In this document: one piece after another, positions 53,648 through 63,046 of the stretch
How positions within the stretch are numbered: position 1 is the first letter of the stretch
How the letters are laid out: every line of letters begins with the position of its first letter
Source: Breoghania corrubedonensis
Lineage (GTDB): Bacteria; Pseudomonadota; Alphaproteobacteria; Rhizobiales; Stappiaceae
DNA: 64,000 bases
Direction of reading: 5' to 3'
NCBI RefSeq assembly: GCF_003053845.1
Contig: NZ_QAYG01000001.1
Location: 812,078-876,077, forward strand
The notes under the pieces: model-generated
The model's database searches: none
What the model saw: the letters and a program-made list of their open reading frames with translations, nothing else
What the model was told of the DNA's origin: nothing
Translations under genes and position numbers: made by a program

Positions 53648-53844
53648 CGGGGCGCGGGGCTCCTCGGTCGGTTGGCCGGAAATGGCGGGAGAAAATGTCA
53701 GGCACGTTACCCTCGGTATCTTTGACGTACCATTAAAGGAAGGCTAGGGGTTTTGCCGTCTAGTGGAGCCGCGAGCGCCCGTCGGGTCCACCTCCGCCAG
53801 GCCACTCGCCGACCTCGCCGTTTTCAGGGATCGCGGACCAGGCA

Positions 53845-55641
53845 ATGAATGTTCTTCATCACGAGTTTTCCGAAACGAGCGGCAAAATGGAGACAATGAC
53901 AGTGGCACCCGCCGAGCCGGTCGTTTTCGACGGCCTCGCCGGGTCCTTTCACGCGGCGCGCGGCGATACCGCCATCTTGCTGCTCAGCCCGTGGGGCTAT
54001 GAGGAACTCTGTTCGCGCAAGAGCTATCGCATCCTTGGCGAAACCCTGGCGGCGCGCGGCTATCCCACCCTGCGCTTCGATTATCCCGGAACGGGAAATT
54101 CCGCCGGTGAGAGCGCCGGCATCGAGGACGAACGGAGCTGGCGCGACGCCGTTCGCCGTGCCTTCGACGAAGTCGGCAAACTGTGCACACCGAGCCGTGT
54201 GATCGTCATCGGTCAGGGGGTCGGCGGCGCGCTTGCGGCCGATCTTGCGAGCGAAACAGATGTTGCCGGTCTCGTTCTGCTGGCGCCGGTCGCTCAGGGA
54301 CGCGGCTACCTGCGCGAACTGACCGCCTGGACCGCCATGACGAAACCGACGTTTCTCGTCGATGCGTCCGACGGACCACAAGGCGGGCTGATGGCGGGCG
54401 GATCCGTGCTTTCGGCGGCGACCGCGAGCGAGATTCGATCGCTCAATATTCTGAAGGCGCCCGCACCGCGCGTCTCGAAGGTCCTGCTGGTCGAACGCGA
54501 CCACCATCCCGGAGACGCGAAACTCGCCGCCAATCTTCTGGAAAAGAGCGTCGCCGTCGACCGTCTGCCCTTCGAGGGGTATGTCGACTACGTCTCCAAC
54601 CCGACGCTCTCCATCGTTCCGGTCACGACGATAGAGGCGGTCACGTCGTGGATAGCGACCCAGTTCCCTGCATCCGCGACGGCCAGTGCTCCGACCCAGG
54701 GAGCCTTGCCGTCAACGCTGCAGGAAGCGGACTACGAACAGACCCTCGTGCGGTTCGGAGCGAACGGGATGTTCTTTGGCGTTTTCACGCGTGCCCTCGC
54801 CCGACCGAACGAAACGGCTTTCCTGTTCCTCAATTCAGGCTATGACCATTCGGTCGGCTGGGGCCGTTCGACCGTTGATTTCGCGCGCGCACTCGCATCC
54901 TCGGGTGTGACCTCGCTGCGAATGGATGCGGCCGGGATCGGCGAAAGCCGGCTGTGGCCGGGACAAGCACCACAGGTGCTTTATGGCGACCGGCAACTCG
55001 ATGACGTGAAGACCGCACTTGACTGGTTGACCGGCACGGCAGGGGTGGAAAAGGTCGTGCTGGTGGGCCGCTGCAGCGGCGCCTATCTCGCGCTCATCGC
55101 GGCCGAAGCGGATCCGCGGGTCACCGGTCTCGTCGCCATCAACGTACGCCGGCTGGTCTGGGACCCGGACGAGGACGTCGAGACGACCTTGCGCGAACCG
55201 ATCCAGACGCTCGACACATACCGGCGCAAGATGGTCGACAAACGGATGCTGAAGCGCCTCCTGACAGGAGACCTGCCGCTATCGCGGGTGGTGACGCGGC
55301 TCGCCAGCGCCGTTTCACGCGTGCTCGACAGAAAACTGGCGCCGGTGCTTCGCGGCGCCTCACGTCATTACCGGCTCAACCGGATCGTCCAGTCCAGGTT
55401 CAAGGCGCTGCGGGAACGCGGCGTTCCTGTCAGCCTGATATTCTGCGAAGGCGATCGCGGGGTGCAGGATGTCCAGGCGTGGTTCAAAGAGGACTTCTCG
55501 GGCCTTGCGCCTTACGAGAATGTCGAACTGTCGATGATCGCCAACGCGGACCACAATCTGACGCCGCTCGCCTCGCGCGCCGAGGTGCTGGAGCTGTTGC
55601 GCGGCTTTGCTTCGTCACAGAGATTGCGTGCGAGGAAATGA
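53845..55641 (+). CDS. Tandem alpha/beta-hydrolase protein with atypical nucleophile elbows
   Basis: A 598-residue protein made of two alpha/beta-hydrolase domains, about residues 30-275 and 300-595. Both have the LRFDYPGTGNSAGES / LRMDAAGIGESRLW strand-turn. The nucleophile elbow of domain 1 is G123-Q-G-V-G127, with Gly where Ser is expected, so this domain is probably inactive. In domain 2 it is G408-R-C-S-G412, giving C410 as the nucleophile. The C terminus ends with a possible catalytic His in NADHNLTP. Similar proteins occur in exopolysaccharide loci. Start 53845; 53887 and 53899 are also possible. An acyl-ester hydrolase or transferase acting on the polysaccharide is an inference. Confidence 0.78.
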   Translation: MNVLHHEFSETSGKMETMTVAPAEPVVFDGLAGSFHAARGDTAILLLSPWGYEELCSRKSYRILGETLAARGYPTLRFDYPGTGNSAGESAGIEDERSWRDAVRRAFDEVGKLCTPSRVIVIGQGVGGALAADLASETDVAGLVLLAPVAQGRGYLRELTAWTAMTKPTFLVDASDGPQGGLMAGGSVLSAATASEIRSLNILKAPAPRVSKVLLVERDHHPGDAKLAANLLEKSVAVDRLPFEGYVDYVSNPTLSIVPVTTIEAVTSWIATQFPASATASAPTQGALPSTLQEADYEQTLVRFGANGMFFGVFTRALARPNETAFLFLNSGYDHSVGWGRSTVDFARALASSGVTSLRMDAAGIGESRLWPGQAPQVLYGDRQLDDVKTALDWLTGTAGVEKVVLVGRCSGAYLALIAAEADPRVTGLVAINVRRLVWDPDEDVETTLREPIQTLDTYRRKMVDKRMLKRLLTGDLPLSRVVTRLASAVSRVLDRKLAPVLRGASRHYRLNRIVQSRFKALRERGVPVSLIFCEGDRGVQDVQAWFKEDFSGLAPYENVELSMIANADHNLTPLASRAEVLELLRGFASSQRLRARK

Positions 55642-55650
55642 CCCGTTGAG

Positions 55651-57282
55651 TCAATGATGCGGGTCGGGCTCGGCGTAATACTCGTCCAGAGCGTCCAGAA
55701 TCGCGGCAACAGCCTTGCGGTCGGCCTCGGGAAGATGTCTGAGCCGCGGAATGCTGTTCAAGACCGCGAGCATTTCGCCGTTCTCGGCCACGTCCTTATC
55801 CGGCACCAGATCGCGCGGAAGGAGGCCTTCCTTCGTTGCTGCATAGGTCGCGGGCGCCGGTTCACGCCGCAGGCTTGCCGAAACCTGTCGGATCACCTCG
55901 CCCCCCACCGCCAGAGCGGTACCCAGTAGCAGACCAAAAGCCGCGGCAAGAGCAACCAGCAGCTTCTTCTTCGGCCAGACCGGGTATTCCGGCGGCTGTG
56001 CGGGAGCGATCACACGCGCGCTGGGAGCAATCACCTGGTCGAGTTCGGCGATCTCCTTCGCCCGGCCCAGAATATTCTGGTAGAGGGAGCGCGTCGTCTC
56101 TGCTTCGGTTTCCAACGCCCGCAGCCGGATCGAGGCCGCATCGCTGACGTTTGATTTCGAGACGGAGGAATTGACCTCGCTTTCGAGATTGGCCACGCGC
56201 TCACGCGCCACGTCATATTCGATCCTGGCGGTATCGGCGATACGCTTCGTCTCCGCGCGAAGCAAACCCTCGATCCGCTTGACCTGCGCCTTGGCACGGA
56301 TCAGGTCGGGATGGGAAGGCAACAGCTGCGCCTCCAGATTGGCTTCCTGGCGCACGGCGGCGGTATACTGGTCACGCAGACGCGAGACAGTTTGCGAGGA
56401 ATTCTGTGAAGTGGAGAGGCCGTTGATCGCTTCCGGGCTGATGCCCTTTTTCATGACGGCGGAGATTTCGTTGTAGCGGGCTTTCTTCTCCGCCACCTCC
56501 GCGCGTGCTTCGGTAAGCTGCGAGTTGAGATCACCCAGTTCCTGATTGACGAGAAGCCCCTTGTCGCCGGTGCTCTGCAGGCCGTTCTCCTGCTTGAATT
56601 GCTGGACTGCAAGCTCGGCCTTGTGCAACCGTTCACGCAAGCCGATCAGACGCTTGTCGATCTGCTCCGTCACCTCGATCGAGGACGTCTCCTTCTGCCG
56701 CCTCTGGTCGGAGAGAAAGCTGTCCGCGATCGCCTGGGAAAGCTGGGCGGCCTTTTGCGGGTTCTTCGATTCCACCGAAATCGAGACGACGAAGGTCAGC
56801 CCTTCGCGCTTCACGCTGAGCGCCTTGCCGAGGAGCATGACCGACTTGTTCTCGCGCTGCGTCTCGCTCGCAGCCTTGTCGGCCGGTTCGATGTGAACCA
56901 GCGCACGCACGAGAGCGGTCAGCAGGTTTGGCTTTCCCTCCGCGCCGAATTCCTCATCCTCGACAAGGTTGAACCGGCGCACAACGGGCCGCAATACCGT
57001 GTCGGAGGAGATCAGCGCCACCTGGCTGTCGATAACGCCGCTTTCGTTCCCCGATCGTGAGGCGATATTGGGGTTTTCGAAGGGCTGGCGGACCGAGGGA
57101 TCGATCATCACAAGCGTGGCGGCACGATAGACCGGCGAGACAAGCAGAGTAAAACCGGCCGTCAGCCCCGCAAGCAGAAAGGCCGTCGCCAATACCAGCC
57201 ACATGCGTCGACGCAGGATCGTTGCGATCGCATGGATGTCGATCGGCATCTGGCTCGGGGGCATGTCGGGATGAACTTGCAC
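55651..57282 (-). CDS. Polysaccharide chain-length/co-polymerase protein, GumC/Wzz family
   Basis: A 543-residue inner-membrane protein with membrane segments at about residues 28-50 and 440-465. Between them is a periplasmic domain with long coiled coils (about 195-260 and 300-410). Wzz marks: IDIHAIATILRRRMWLVLATA (in part: DIHAIATILRRR) and the proline-rich APAQPPEYPVWPKKKLLVA before the second membrane segment. No tyrosine-kinase domain follows, so export control would need a separate kinase or none. It is convergent with the hydrolase gene. Confidence 0.92.
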   Translation of the reverse strand: MQVHPDMPPSQMPIDIHAIATILRRRMWLVLATAFLLAGLTAGFTLLVSPVYRAATLVMIDPSVRQPFENPNIASRSGNESGVIDSQVALISSDTVLRPVVRRFNLVEDEEFGAEGKPNLLTALVRALVHIEPADKAASETQRENKSVMLLGKALSVKREGLTFVVSISVESKNPQKAAQLSQAIADSFLSDQRRQKETSSIEVTEQIDKRLIGLRERLHKAELAVQQFKQENGLQSTGDKGLLVNQELGDLNSQLTEARAEVAEKKARYNEISAVMKKGISPEAINGLSTSQNSSQTVSRLRDQYTAAVRQEANLEAQLLPSHPDLIRAKAQVKRIEGLLRAETKRIADTARIEYDVARERVANLESEVNSSVSKSNVSDAASIRLRALETEAETTRSLYQNILGRAKEIAELDQVIAPSARVIAPAQPPEYPVWPKKKLLVALAAAFGLLLGTALAVGGEVIRQVSASLRREPAPATYAATKEGLLPRDLVPDKDVAENGEMLAVLNSIPRLRHLPEADRKAVAAILDALDEYYAEPDPHH

Positions 57283-57400
57283 GGTCGCGGGCCTGGGAAC
57301 TAGAAAACAGTCTTAACCGTTGGTAACGCGCTTTGGTTAGGACTTCGCTAACATCGCGGCGTTGGGGCTGGAAGAAACCGGCTGGATCCGGGCACGCGCG

Positions 57401-58702
57401 TCAACGCACGCGGCGCTTGCCCGATGCCTGTGGCAGAAGCGCGGCCAGGACAAAGAGCATCCAGGTCAGCGAATACCCGCGAAACCAGCTGCTCTCCAGC
57501 ATGTTGTGACACACCACGGTGACGACCAGCGTCATCGACAGCCAGCAAAGAGCAGGCCGCAGCGCGATCGCACGGGCGGCGGAGAAGAGAGCGGCGAGAA
57601 TCAGCGCGATGAGGATCGACAGGCCGATCAGGCCGGTTTCCACGAGAACGTCGAGATAGCCGTTGTGCGACTGAAGCAGCCCGACGACAAAACCCGGCGC
57701 TTCACGCTCCACGATCGACCCGGCGCCAATCCCCCAGAAAGAGGAATATCCCTGTCCGAATAACGGATTGCGGGAAATGACGTCGACAACGAAGCTCCAG
57801 ATAACGGTACGGCCGGTGAAGGTTTCGTCACCGAAGAGCAGCATGGAAAGCTCCTCGAAGCCGAAACGCGTCATGGCTGAGACATAAAACCAGCCAGCAA
57901 GGCCGAGCGCGAGGCAGAACAGCAGGAACAGGGCGACGTTCATCCGGAACGGACGGGTGATCAGAATGGCCACATAGATCAATATCGGCAGCAGGACCGC
58001 GAGGCCGAGCGACGTCTTGGATTTGCTCTCCACCAGCGCATAGAACGCAGCGACGGTCAGCCCGAGAAAGACAACCCTCAGCCGACCGCGCTTCGCCGCC
58101 GCACCGTAAATGCAGAAGAGCACAGAGAACGCCATGGCGGCGCCCAGGCCATTCTTCTGCGAATAGATGCCTTCATGACCGATCGGGCCCGGGGGCGTCA
58201 GCAGCACATCGGCGAAATTCACAAGCACCGTCACGGCGATCACGAAGAGGATGCGATCGAGCGTTTCGTCGCGATCGTCCGCCAGCACCGTGGAGATGCC
58301 CAGCGCCAGCACGACGATCGCCTGCAGGACGAGACGCCGGAACGCGATCCCCGGCACCGGCGACCAGAACACGGAAAGCGCGGCGAAAGCCAGATACAGC
58401 AACAGCAGCAATGTCACCGGATTGGTGAGCAACCGGCCGATATCCTTGAGATTGTGCCACGCGGAGCCGATGGCGGCGCCGAACACGCCGATCCAGAAAA
58501 GCTGGTTGAGGACGTTTGATTGGGACGCGGCAACGTTGATATCCACATCGCCGCCGGAATTGCCCCATTGCATGAGAAACGGAGAGATGAGGAACGCGTA
58601 GGCCATGATGATCGCTGGAATCCAGCGCAGCACGAAGCGGGCGGAGGCGCTCGCCTCCCGCTCGTGCGTCAGGATGGGTCCGCTGTAGCGATCGTCTGTC
58701 AC
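57401..58702 (-). CDS. O-antigen ligase/polymerase family membrane protein
   Basis: A 433-residue inner-membrane protein with about 10-12 membrane segments and the large periplasmic loop (about residues 280-350) of the Wzy/WaaL family. The loop has FTGRTVIWSFVVDVISRNPLFGQG and the family mark LLQSHNGYLDVLVETGLIG (catalytic-type His). It either polymerises the repeat unit or transfers the chain to an acceptor; the locus has no other polymerase candidate, so polymerase is my first guess. Confidence 0.87.
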   Translation of the reverse strand: MTDDRYSGPILTHEREASASARFVLRWIPAIIMAYAFLISPFLMQWGNSGGDVDINVAASQSNVLNQLFWIGVFGAAIGSAWHNLKDIGRLLTNPVTLLLLLYLAFAALSVFWSPVPGIAFRRLVLQAIVVLALGISTVLADDRDETLDRILFVIAVTVLVNFADVLLTPPGPIGHEGIYSQKNGLGAAMAFSVLFCIYGAAAKRGRLRVVFLGLTVAAFYALVESKSKTSLGLAVLLPILIYVAILITRPFRMNVALFLLFCLALGLAGWFYVSAMTRFGFEELSMLLFGDETFTGRTVIWSFVVDVISRNPLFGQGYSSFWGIGAGSIVEREAPGFVVGLLQSHNGYLDVLVETGLIGLSILIALILAALFSAARAIALRPALCWLSMTLVVTVVCHNMLESSWFRGYSLTWMLFVLAALLPQASGKRRVR

Positions 58703-58816
58703 GGGGCTTCGTCGAATTCCGCCTGCTGCTGCCGGTGTCGGCGTTTGCGCAAAGACAATAGCATTCCCCGCGATTCGGCACAGCGCGGGTTCATGATGTC
58801 TGTGAGAGCCGGGCGA

Positions 58817-60223
58817 CTAGCGGCCAAGCGCCGAGATATCGAGGCCAAGGGCTTTCGCCGTTGCGATGTCAACAACACGGCCCGCATTGTCGGCAAGCAG
58901 GCCGAAGCCTCTCGTATAGTCCCACAATGCCCAGCCGAAGCCATGACGCTCGGCCGCCGCGCGCACGTCCGTGAGCCAACGCAGCCGGCTGCCGTCATCG
59001 ACAACGTCGTCCGGCCAGCGGATCGCGCTGAACTCGCCGACGACGATCCGCTCCGGCGCGATACCGTGCTCCTTCGCCCAGGCGGTGACCATGTCGAACC
59101 GTTTGCCGATCGTTGCGGGCCCCGGGTTCTTGGTCGCGTAATAGTTGTTGATTTCCCGCCGGGCCGCATCAAGGGCGTCTGCCGGCTGAGGCTTTCCCTC
59201 CTTCGCCAACCGCGCGAGATGTTCCCTGGTCTGGCTCAGCGTCCGCTCGATCGTGCCGTTTGCGCCGGGGTAGCTGACGCCGGCGAGATAACGAGCTGGC
59301 GGCGAGGCCCACGGCAACGACTGGTGGGTGAAGAAATAGGGCTCGTAGAAATGGAAATCAAAGAACGTCGCGTCGTCGTAGGCGGCGGGATCGAGACGGA
59401 CGAGGCCGTCCACCGATGACCAGCACCCACCTGTCAGGACCACCGGCATGTCGGACGCGACGGCGCGCACCGCCTCGAAGAGGCGCCTTTGCGAAACGGT
59501 CCAGTCTTCGCCATCGCCACGCACGCAGTCCGGTTGCGGCTCGTTCATCAGTTCAAGGGCGAAACCCTCAGCCGGCTGGTCGGACAGGAGGCGGGCGACG
59601 GTTTGAAGGAACGTCCGGTAGCGCGCGAATTTCACCCCGCGCGGATCCGCTAGGATGTCCCTGGGCCGCCAGGTGGAGGAATAGGTGGCGGGATGGATGT
59701 CGAGCAGCACGGACAGTCCATGGCCGCGCAGCCGCACGACCCACTGCCGCAGATCATCCAGCAACAGACGCCGATCGCTCTCGCCTGCTGCCAGAAATGG
59801 CCCGACATCGACGGGAAGGCGGACGAAGTCGAAGCCGAGACTGACGAGACGGTCGAGTTCGTGATCCGAAATTTCGGCCAGATCGCCTGCAAATGGTGGC
59901 CAGAGATAGTGGCCGGGCCGGGCCGGATCGGAGCGGGAAAAGCTCTGCTGCCGGGAGAGATTGACACCACGGCGAAAGAGGGGAAGTGCCGGCACCGTGG
60001 CGGCCTTGGCTGGTGCATGCGCCTTCCCGGCGACCGCCACCGGTCCCGGCGTCGTTTCCGCGGCTGCGACCTGGGCAGGCGACGACACCTCTTGCGGTGA
60101 GCGCCAGTTCTGCGGCGCGGGCGTCGGCATGGTGAACGCCAAGGCAATGACGCCCAGCGACAGAATGCCTGTGAGAGAGACGAAAAGCGTCCGCCAATAT
60201 CCGCGACCGGATCCCGCGCTCAT
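58817..60223 (-). CDS. Membrane-anchored glycoside hydrolase family 5 (cellulase-like)
   Basis: A 468-residue protein with an N-terminal membrane anchor (residues about 12-31), an Ala/Pro linker (to about 80) and a GH5 catalytic domain: RRGVNLSRQQSFSR, FDFVRLPVD, acid/base E228 in FALELMNEPQPD, and nucleophile E397 in IVVGEFSAIRW. In polysaccharide loci such endoglucanase-type enzymes trim or release the polymer on the periplasmic side. The ATG at 60223 overlaps the stop of the GT4 gene upstream (ATGA). The frame extends upstream to 60793 inside that gene, which is a shadow. Confidence 0.92.
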   Translation of the reverse strand: MSAGSGRGYWRTLFVSLTGILSLGVIALAFTMPTPAPQNWRSPQEVSSPAQVAAAETTPGPVAVAGKAHAPAKAATVPALPLFRRGVNLSRQQSFSRSDPARPGHYLWPPFAGDLAEISDHELDRLVSLGFDFVRLPVDVGPFLAAGESDRRLLLDDLRQWVVRLRGHGLSVLLDIHPATYSSTWRPRDILADPRGVKFARYRTFLQTVARLLSDQPAEGFALELMNEPQPDCVRGDGEDWTVSQRRLFEAVRAVASDMPVVLTGGCWSSVDGLVRLDPAAYDDATFFDFHFYEPYFFTHQSLPWASPPARYLAGVSYPGANGTIERTLSQTREHLARLAKEGKPQPADALDAARREINNYYATKNPGPATIGKRFDMVTAWAKEHGIAPERIVVGEFSAIRWPDDVVDDGSRLRWLTDVRAAAERHGFGWALWDYTRGFGLLADNAGRVVDIATAKALGLDISALGR

Positions 60224-61449
60224 GTCGCCCCCCCGGCGAAAGTCAACAGATCGTGGTGGTAGCGCTCCAACACGGCATCGGGATCGAACCGCGCCAGCAG
60301 CTCTTCCCCGCTCTTGCCGATGGTCGCGCGATAGATGTCGTTGCGGGCCAGCAGCAGATCGAGCCCGGCCGCGATTTCGGAGACGTTTCCGGGGGGGACG
60401 GCAACGCCGACGTCCAGGCCGTCGAGATAGCCGTCTATGCCCGTCCCACGCCCGTAAAGGATGGGAATACCGGCGAACAGCGCCTCCAGATAGACCATCC
60501 CGAAAGTCTCGTTGAAGCTCGGCAGGACGAGGCCGAGATAATGCGGCAGGACCGATGTCAGCGCGTCGTTGTCCATGCGGCCGAGCAGGCGCACGCAACC
60601 GTCGAGGCCCGCCTTGTCGATCTGCGCCTTGACGGCGGCGATACTCTTTTCGCTGCCGTCGCCGATCAGGTCGAGGCCGACTTCCGGGTGCGCGGCATGA
60701 TGCATCCGGAAGGCTTCGAGCAGGCTGCGAAAGCCCTTGCGCGCGCGGATATCCAGATTGAACACGCTGACGAAGCGCGGCTGTGGCTCGCAAGCAGGGA
60801 TCAGGGCCCCGGTGTTGCCCACGATATTGGGCAGAAGCGCCTGCTTTTCCGCATCGATGTTCAGGCGCGCTTCAAGGATCGGCCGGAACCAGGCGGAGAC
60901 GTAATAGATCCGTCGCGCACGATCTACGATCTTTTGAAGAAGCGACCGGTAGGCAGGCTTGAAGCGCAGAACCTTGCTCTCCGCCTCCCCGCGCACGGAA
61001 ACGAGGAGGGTCACGTCGCTGCCAAGATGCTCGGCGAGCCACAATCCCGCTATTCCCTCGAAGGCGAACTTGTGGGCGTGGATCACAGCCGGACGCAGGC
61101 CTTCGCGCTCCAGCATGCCGGCAATCCGCCGCCCGACCGTCCTCATGGCCCGCGCGAGACCTATCCCGAGGGGCGGCGCGAAGTAGCGCAACGCGAACAG
61201 GCGCACGCCATCCACCATGCCGCAATCGCGAAGATAGGTCTTGTCGGGGCGGCTTGTACGGGTCGTGGAAACGACGATGTGCTGTACGTCGGGAGTGCCT
61301 GTGACAAGCCGCTTGATCGCGGTGGTCGTCGGACCGCGATAAGGATCGGGGTAGTCCGCACTGATATGCAGGACCAACGGCCTGTCCGCCGGGACGGTCT
61401 GTTGCGCGCGTTCGTTACAGGCAGCCGTCGCGCCCTGCACGGTTGTCAT
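60220..61449 (-). CDS. Glycosyltransferase family 4 (GT-B fold)
   Basis: A 409-residue GT-B transferase. The N-terminal domain starts VLHISADYPDPYRGPTTTAI. The C-terminal domain has the nucleotide-sugar site LVLPSFNETFGMVYLEALFAGIPILYG (cited in part: LPSFNETFGMVYLEA), with the E-x7-E pattern of retaining GT4 enzymes. It is translationally coupled to the GH5 gene downstream by ATGA. It presumably adds a sugar in the repeat unit. Confidence 0.9.
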   Translation of the reverse strand: MTTVQGATAACNERAQQTVPADRPLVLHISADYPDPYRGPTTTAIKRLVTGTPDVQHIVVSTTRTSRPDKTYLRDCGMVDGVRLFALRYFAPPLGIGLARAMRTVGRRIAGMLEREGLRPAVIHAHKFAFEGIAGLWLAEHLGSDVTLLVSVRGEAESKVLRFKPAYRSLLQKIVDRARRIYYVSAWFRPILEARLNIDAEKQALLPNIVGNTGALIPACEPQPRFVSVFNLDIRARKGFRSLLEAFRMHHAAHPEVGLDLIGDGSEKSIAAVKAQIDKAGLDGCVRLLGRMDNDALTSVLPHYLGLVLPSFNETFGMVYLEALFAGIPILYGRGTGIDGYLDGLDVGVAVPPGNVSEIAAGLDLLLARNDIYRATIGKSGEELLARFDPDAVLERYHHDLLTFAGGAT

Positions 61450-61656
61450 TGAAGGGGACTCCGGCTCGTCGTCGGGAACACTTGTCGGGCACGGACTTCC
61501 GCCGTCTCCTGTTCACCACGATAGGTCGCTCCGGTTAAGAACTCGTGGCGGGACCTGATTGCGACATCGTTAGGATGGCTGGAGGGAAATTTACGTACGA
61601 TCCATCATTTCGTGCCATTTTCCCTTACGATCGCGACGCAGGCTGGAGCGTTTTGG

Positions 61657-62880
61657 ATGAACACTTTGCTGCACGAGACGAGCGATGCCGCAGAGATATC
61701 TGACGTTCTTCCCACGCCCCCGGTGAATCAATCGCTGGACTCGCGAGAGATCGTTCATGTCGTGCGGCAGTACGCTCCGGGCATTGGCGGGCTGGAAGAG
61801 TTCGTAGCCAAACTGGCTGCGCGACAACTCCAGACATTTCGCAAGGTCCGTGTCTTGACCTGTAACAGAATCTTCGCCGCTCCGGGAGCCAGACTGCCCG
61901 CGCGCGAAGTCATCGACGGGGTCGAGGTCGAGCGGCTGCCCTATATCGGATCGCGCCGATATCCGATCGTGCCAGGGCTCTGGCGGGCGCTCGCGTCGAC
62001 GGACATCGTCCATGTTCACGCGATCGACTTCGCCTTCGACGCGCTCGCCCTTACCAGGGCCCTGCATCGCAAGACCGTTGTCGCGACGACCCATGGCGGG
62101 TTCTTCCATACAAGCAAATTCGCGACATTGAAGACGATCTGGTTCAACACGCTGACGCGGGCATCCGTGCGCGGCTACGACGCATTGGTGTGTTGCAGCG
62201 AATCGGACCTGACCCGCTTTGCGCCCATCGCCGACGGGCGGGCGCAGATGATCGTGAACGGCGTGGACGTCGAGAAGTTTTCAGGCGCCAGCGCGCCGGA
62301 CCTCACCCGCAACCTGGTGACGCTCGGACGTTTTTCCTCCAACAAGCGACTCGACCGACTGATCGACGTCATGGTGCATTTGAAGAAAAACGATCCGGCA
62401 TGGCACCTCGATATTTGCGGCGTCCCCGGAGACGTTTCGGAGGAGACCCTCAGGGCGCAGATCACGCGAAACCGGTTGGAAAAACAGGTTGAGGTGCATG
62501 TCGGCCTTTCGAGCGAGGCATTGCGCGAGGTACTGGAGCGGTGCAGCTTTTTCGTCAGCGCATCGGAATACGAGGGCTTCGGCCTCGCCCTGATCGAGGC
62601 GATGAGCGCGGGCCTGGTACCGGTGGTCCACGCCAACGCAGCCTTCCAGGCATTCGCCGCTGTCCATGCAGGTGTCGTCACATGCGACTTCGCCAGACCT
62701 GAGGAAGCCGCGCAGCGGATCCTGCAGCGCCATGACGCCGCCGCGGCCAATCTGGAGTGGCTTCGGCAGCAGTCGGTCGATGCGGCGCGACATTATTCGT
62801 GGGATCGCGTAAAACTCGAGTACGACCGTGTCTATGCGACGGCTCTTGAGGGCCACGCCCGCGTGGGGTCGCAGTTTTGA
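61657..62880 (+). CDS. Glycosyltransferase family 4 (GT-B fold)
   Basis: A 407-residue GT-B transferase. N-terminal domain: EIVHVVRQYAPGIGGLEEFV (the GG-E-x-x-V acceptor loop), VHVHAIDFAFDALAL and TTHGGFFHTSKF. C-terminal domain: LVTLGRFSSNKRLDRLID and SEYEGFGLALIEAMSAGLVPV (E-x7-E site). Start 61657 (MNTLLHET) with GGAGCG upstream; a GTG at 61612 is less likely. It is divergent from the other GT4 gene across a 207-base gap. Confidence 0.9.
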   Translation: MNTLLHETSDAAEISDVLPTPPVNQSLDSREIVHVVRQYAPGIGGLEEFVAKLAARQLQTFRKVRVLTCNRIFAAPGARLPAREVIDGVEVERLPYIGSRRYPIVPGLWRALASTDIVHVHAIDFAFDALALTRALHRKTVVATTHGGFFHTSKFATLKTIWFNTLTRASVRGYDALVCCSESDLTRFAPIADGRAQMIVNGVDVEKFSGASAPDLTRNLVTLGRFSSNKRLDRLIDVMVHLKKNDPAWHLDICGVPGDVSEETLRAQITRNRLEKQVEVHVGLSSEALREVLERCSFFVSASEYEGFGLALIEAMSAGLVPVVHANAAFQAFAAVHAGVVTCDFARPEEAAQRILQRHDAAAANLEWLRQQSVDAARHYSWDRVKLEYDRVYATALEGHARVGSQF

Positions 62881-63046
62881 AACCGGAAGCGCCCGCAAGG
62901 GCACGATATTTGGCCCCTTTTCCCGGTTAATTTCATCGTTAAGAGTTCGCTACGCTGATTTACTAAGAATTATAGCAATTCTTGTTTTTCGCCCACGGCA
63001 CAAATAACCAGTATCCATTGCAGTTCCCAGTCAAGGTGGCTTTCTC

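Noticed and set aside
60224-60793. N-terminal extension of the GH5 frame
   Set aside because: It lies inside the GT4 gene in another frame; the ATGA overlap at 60220-60223 and the membrane anchor mark the true start.
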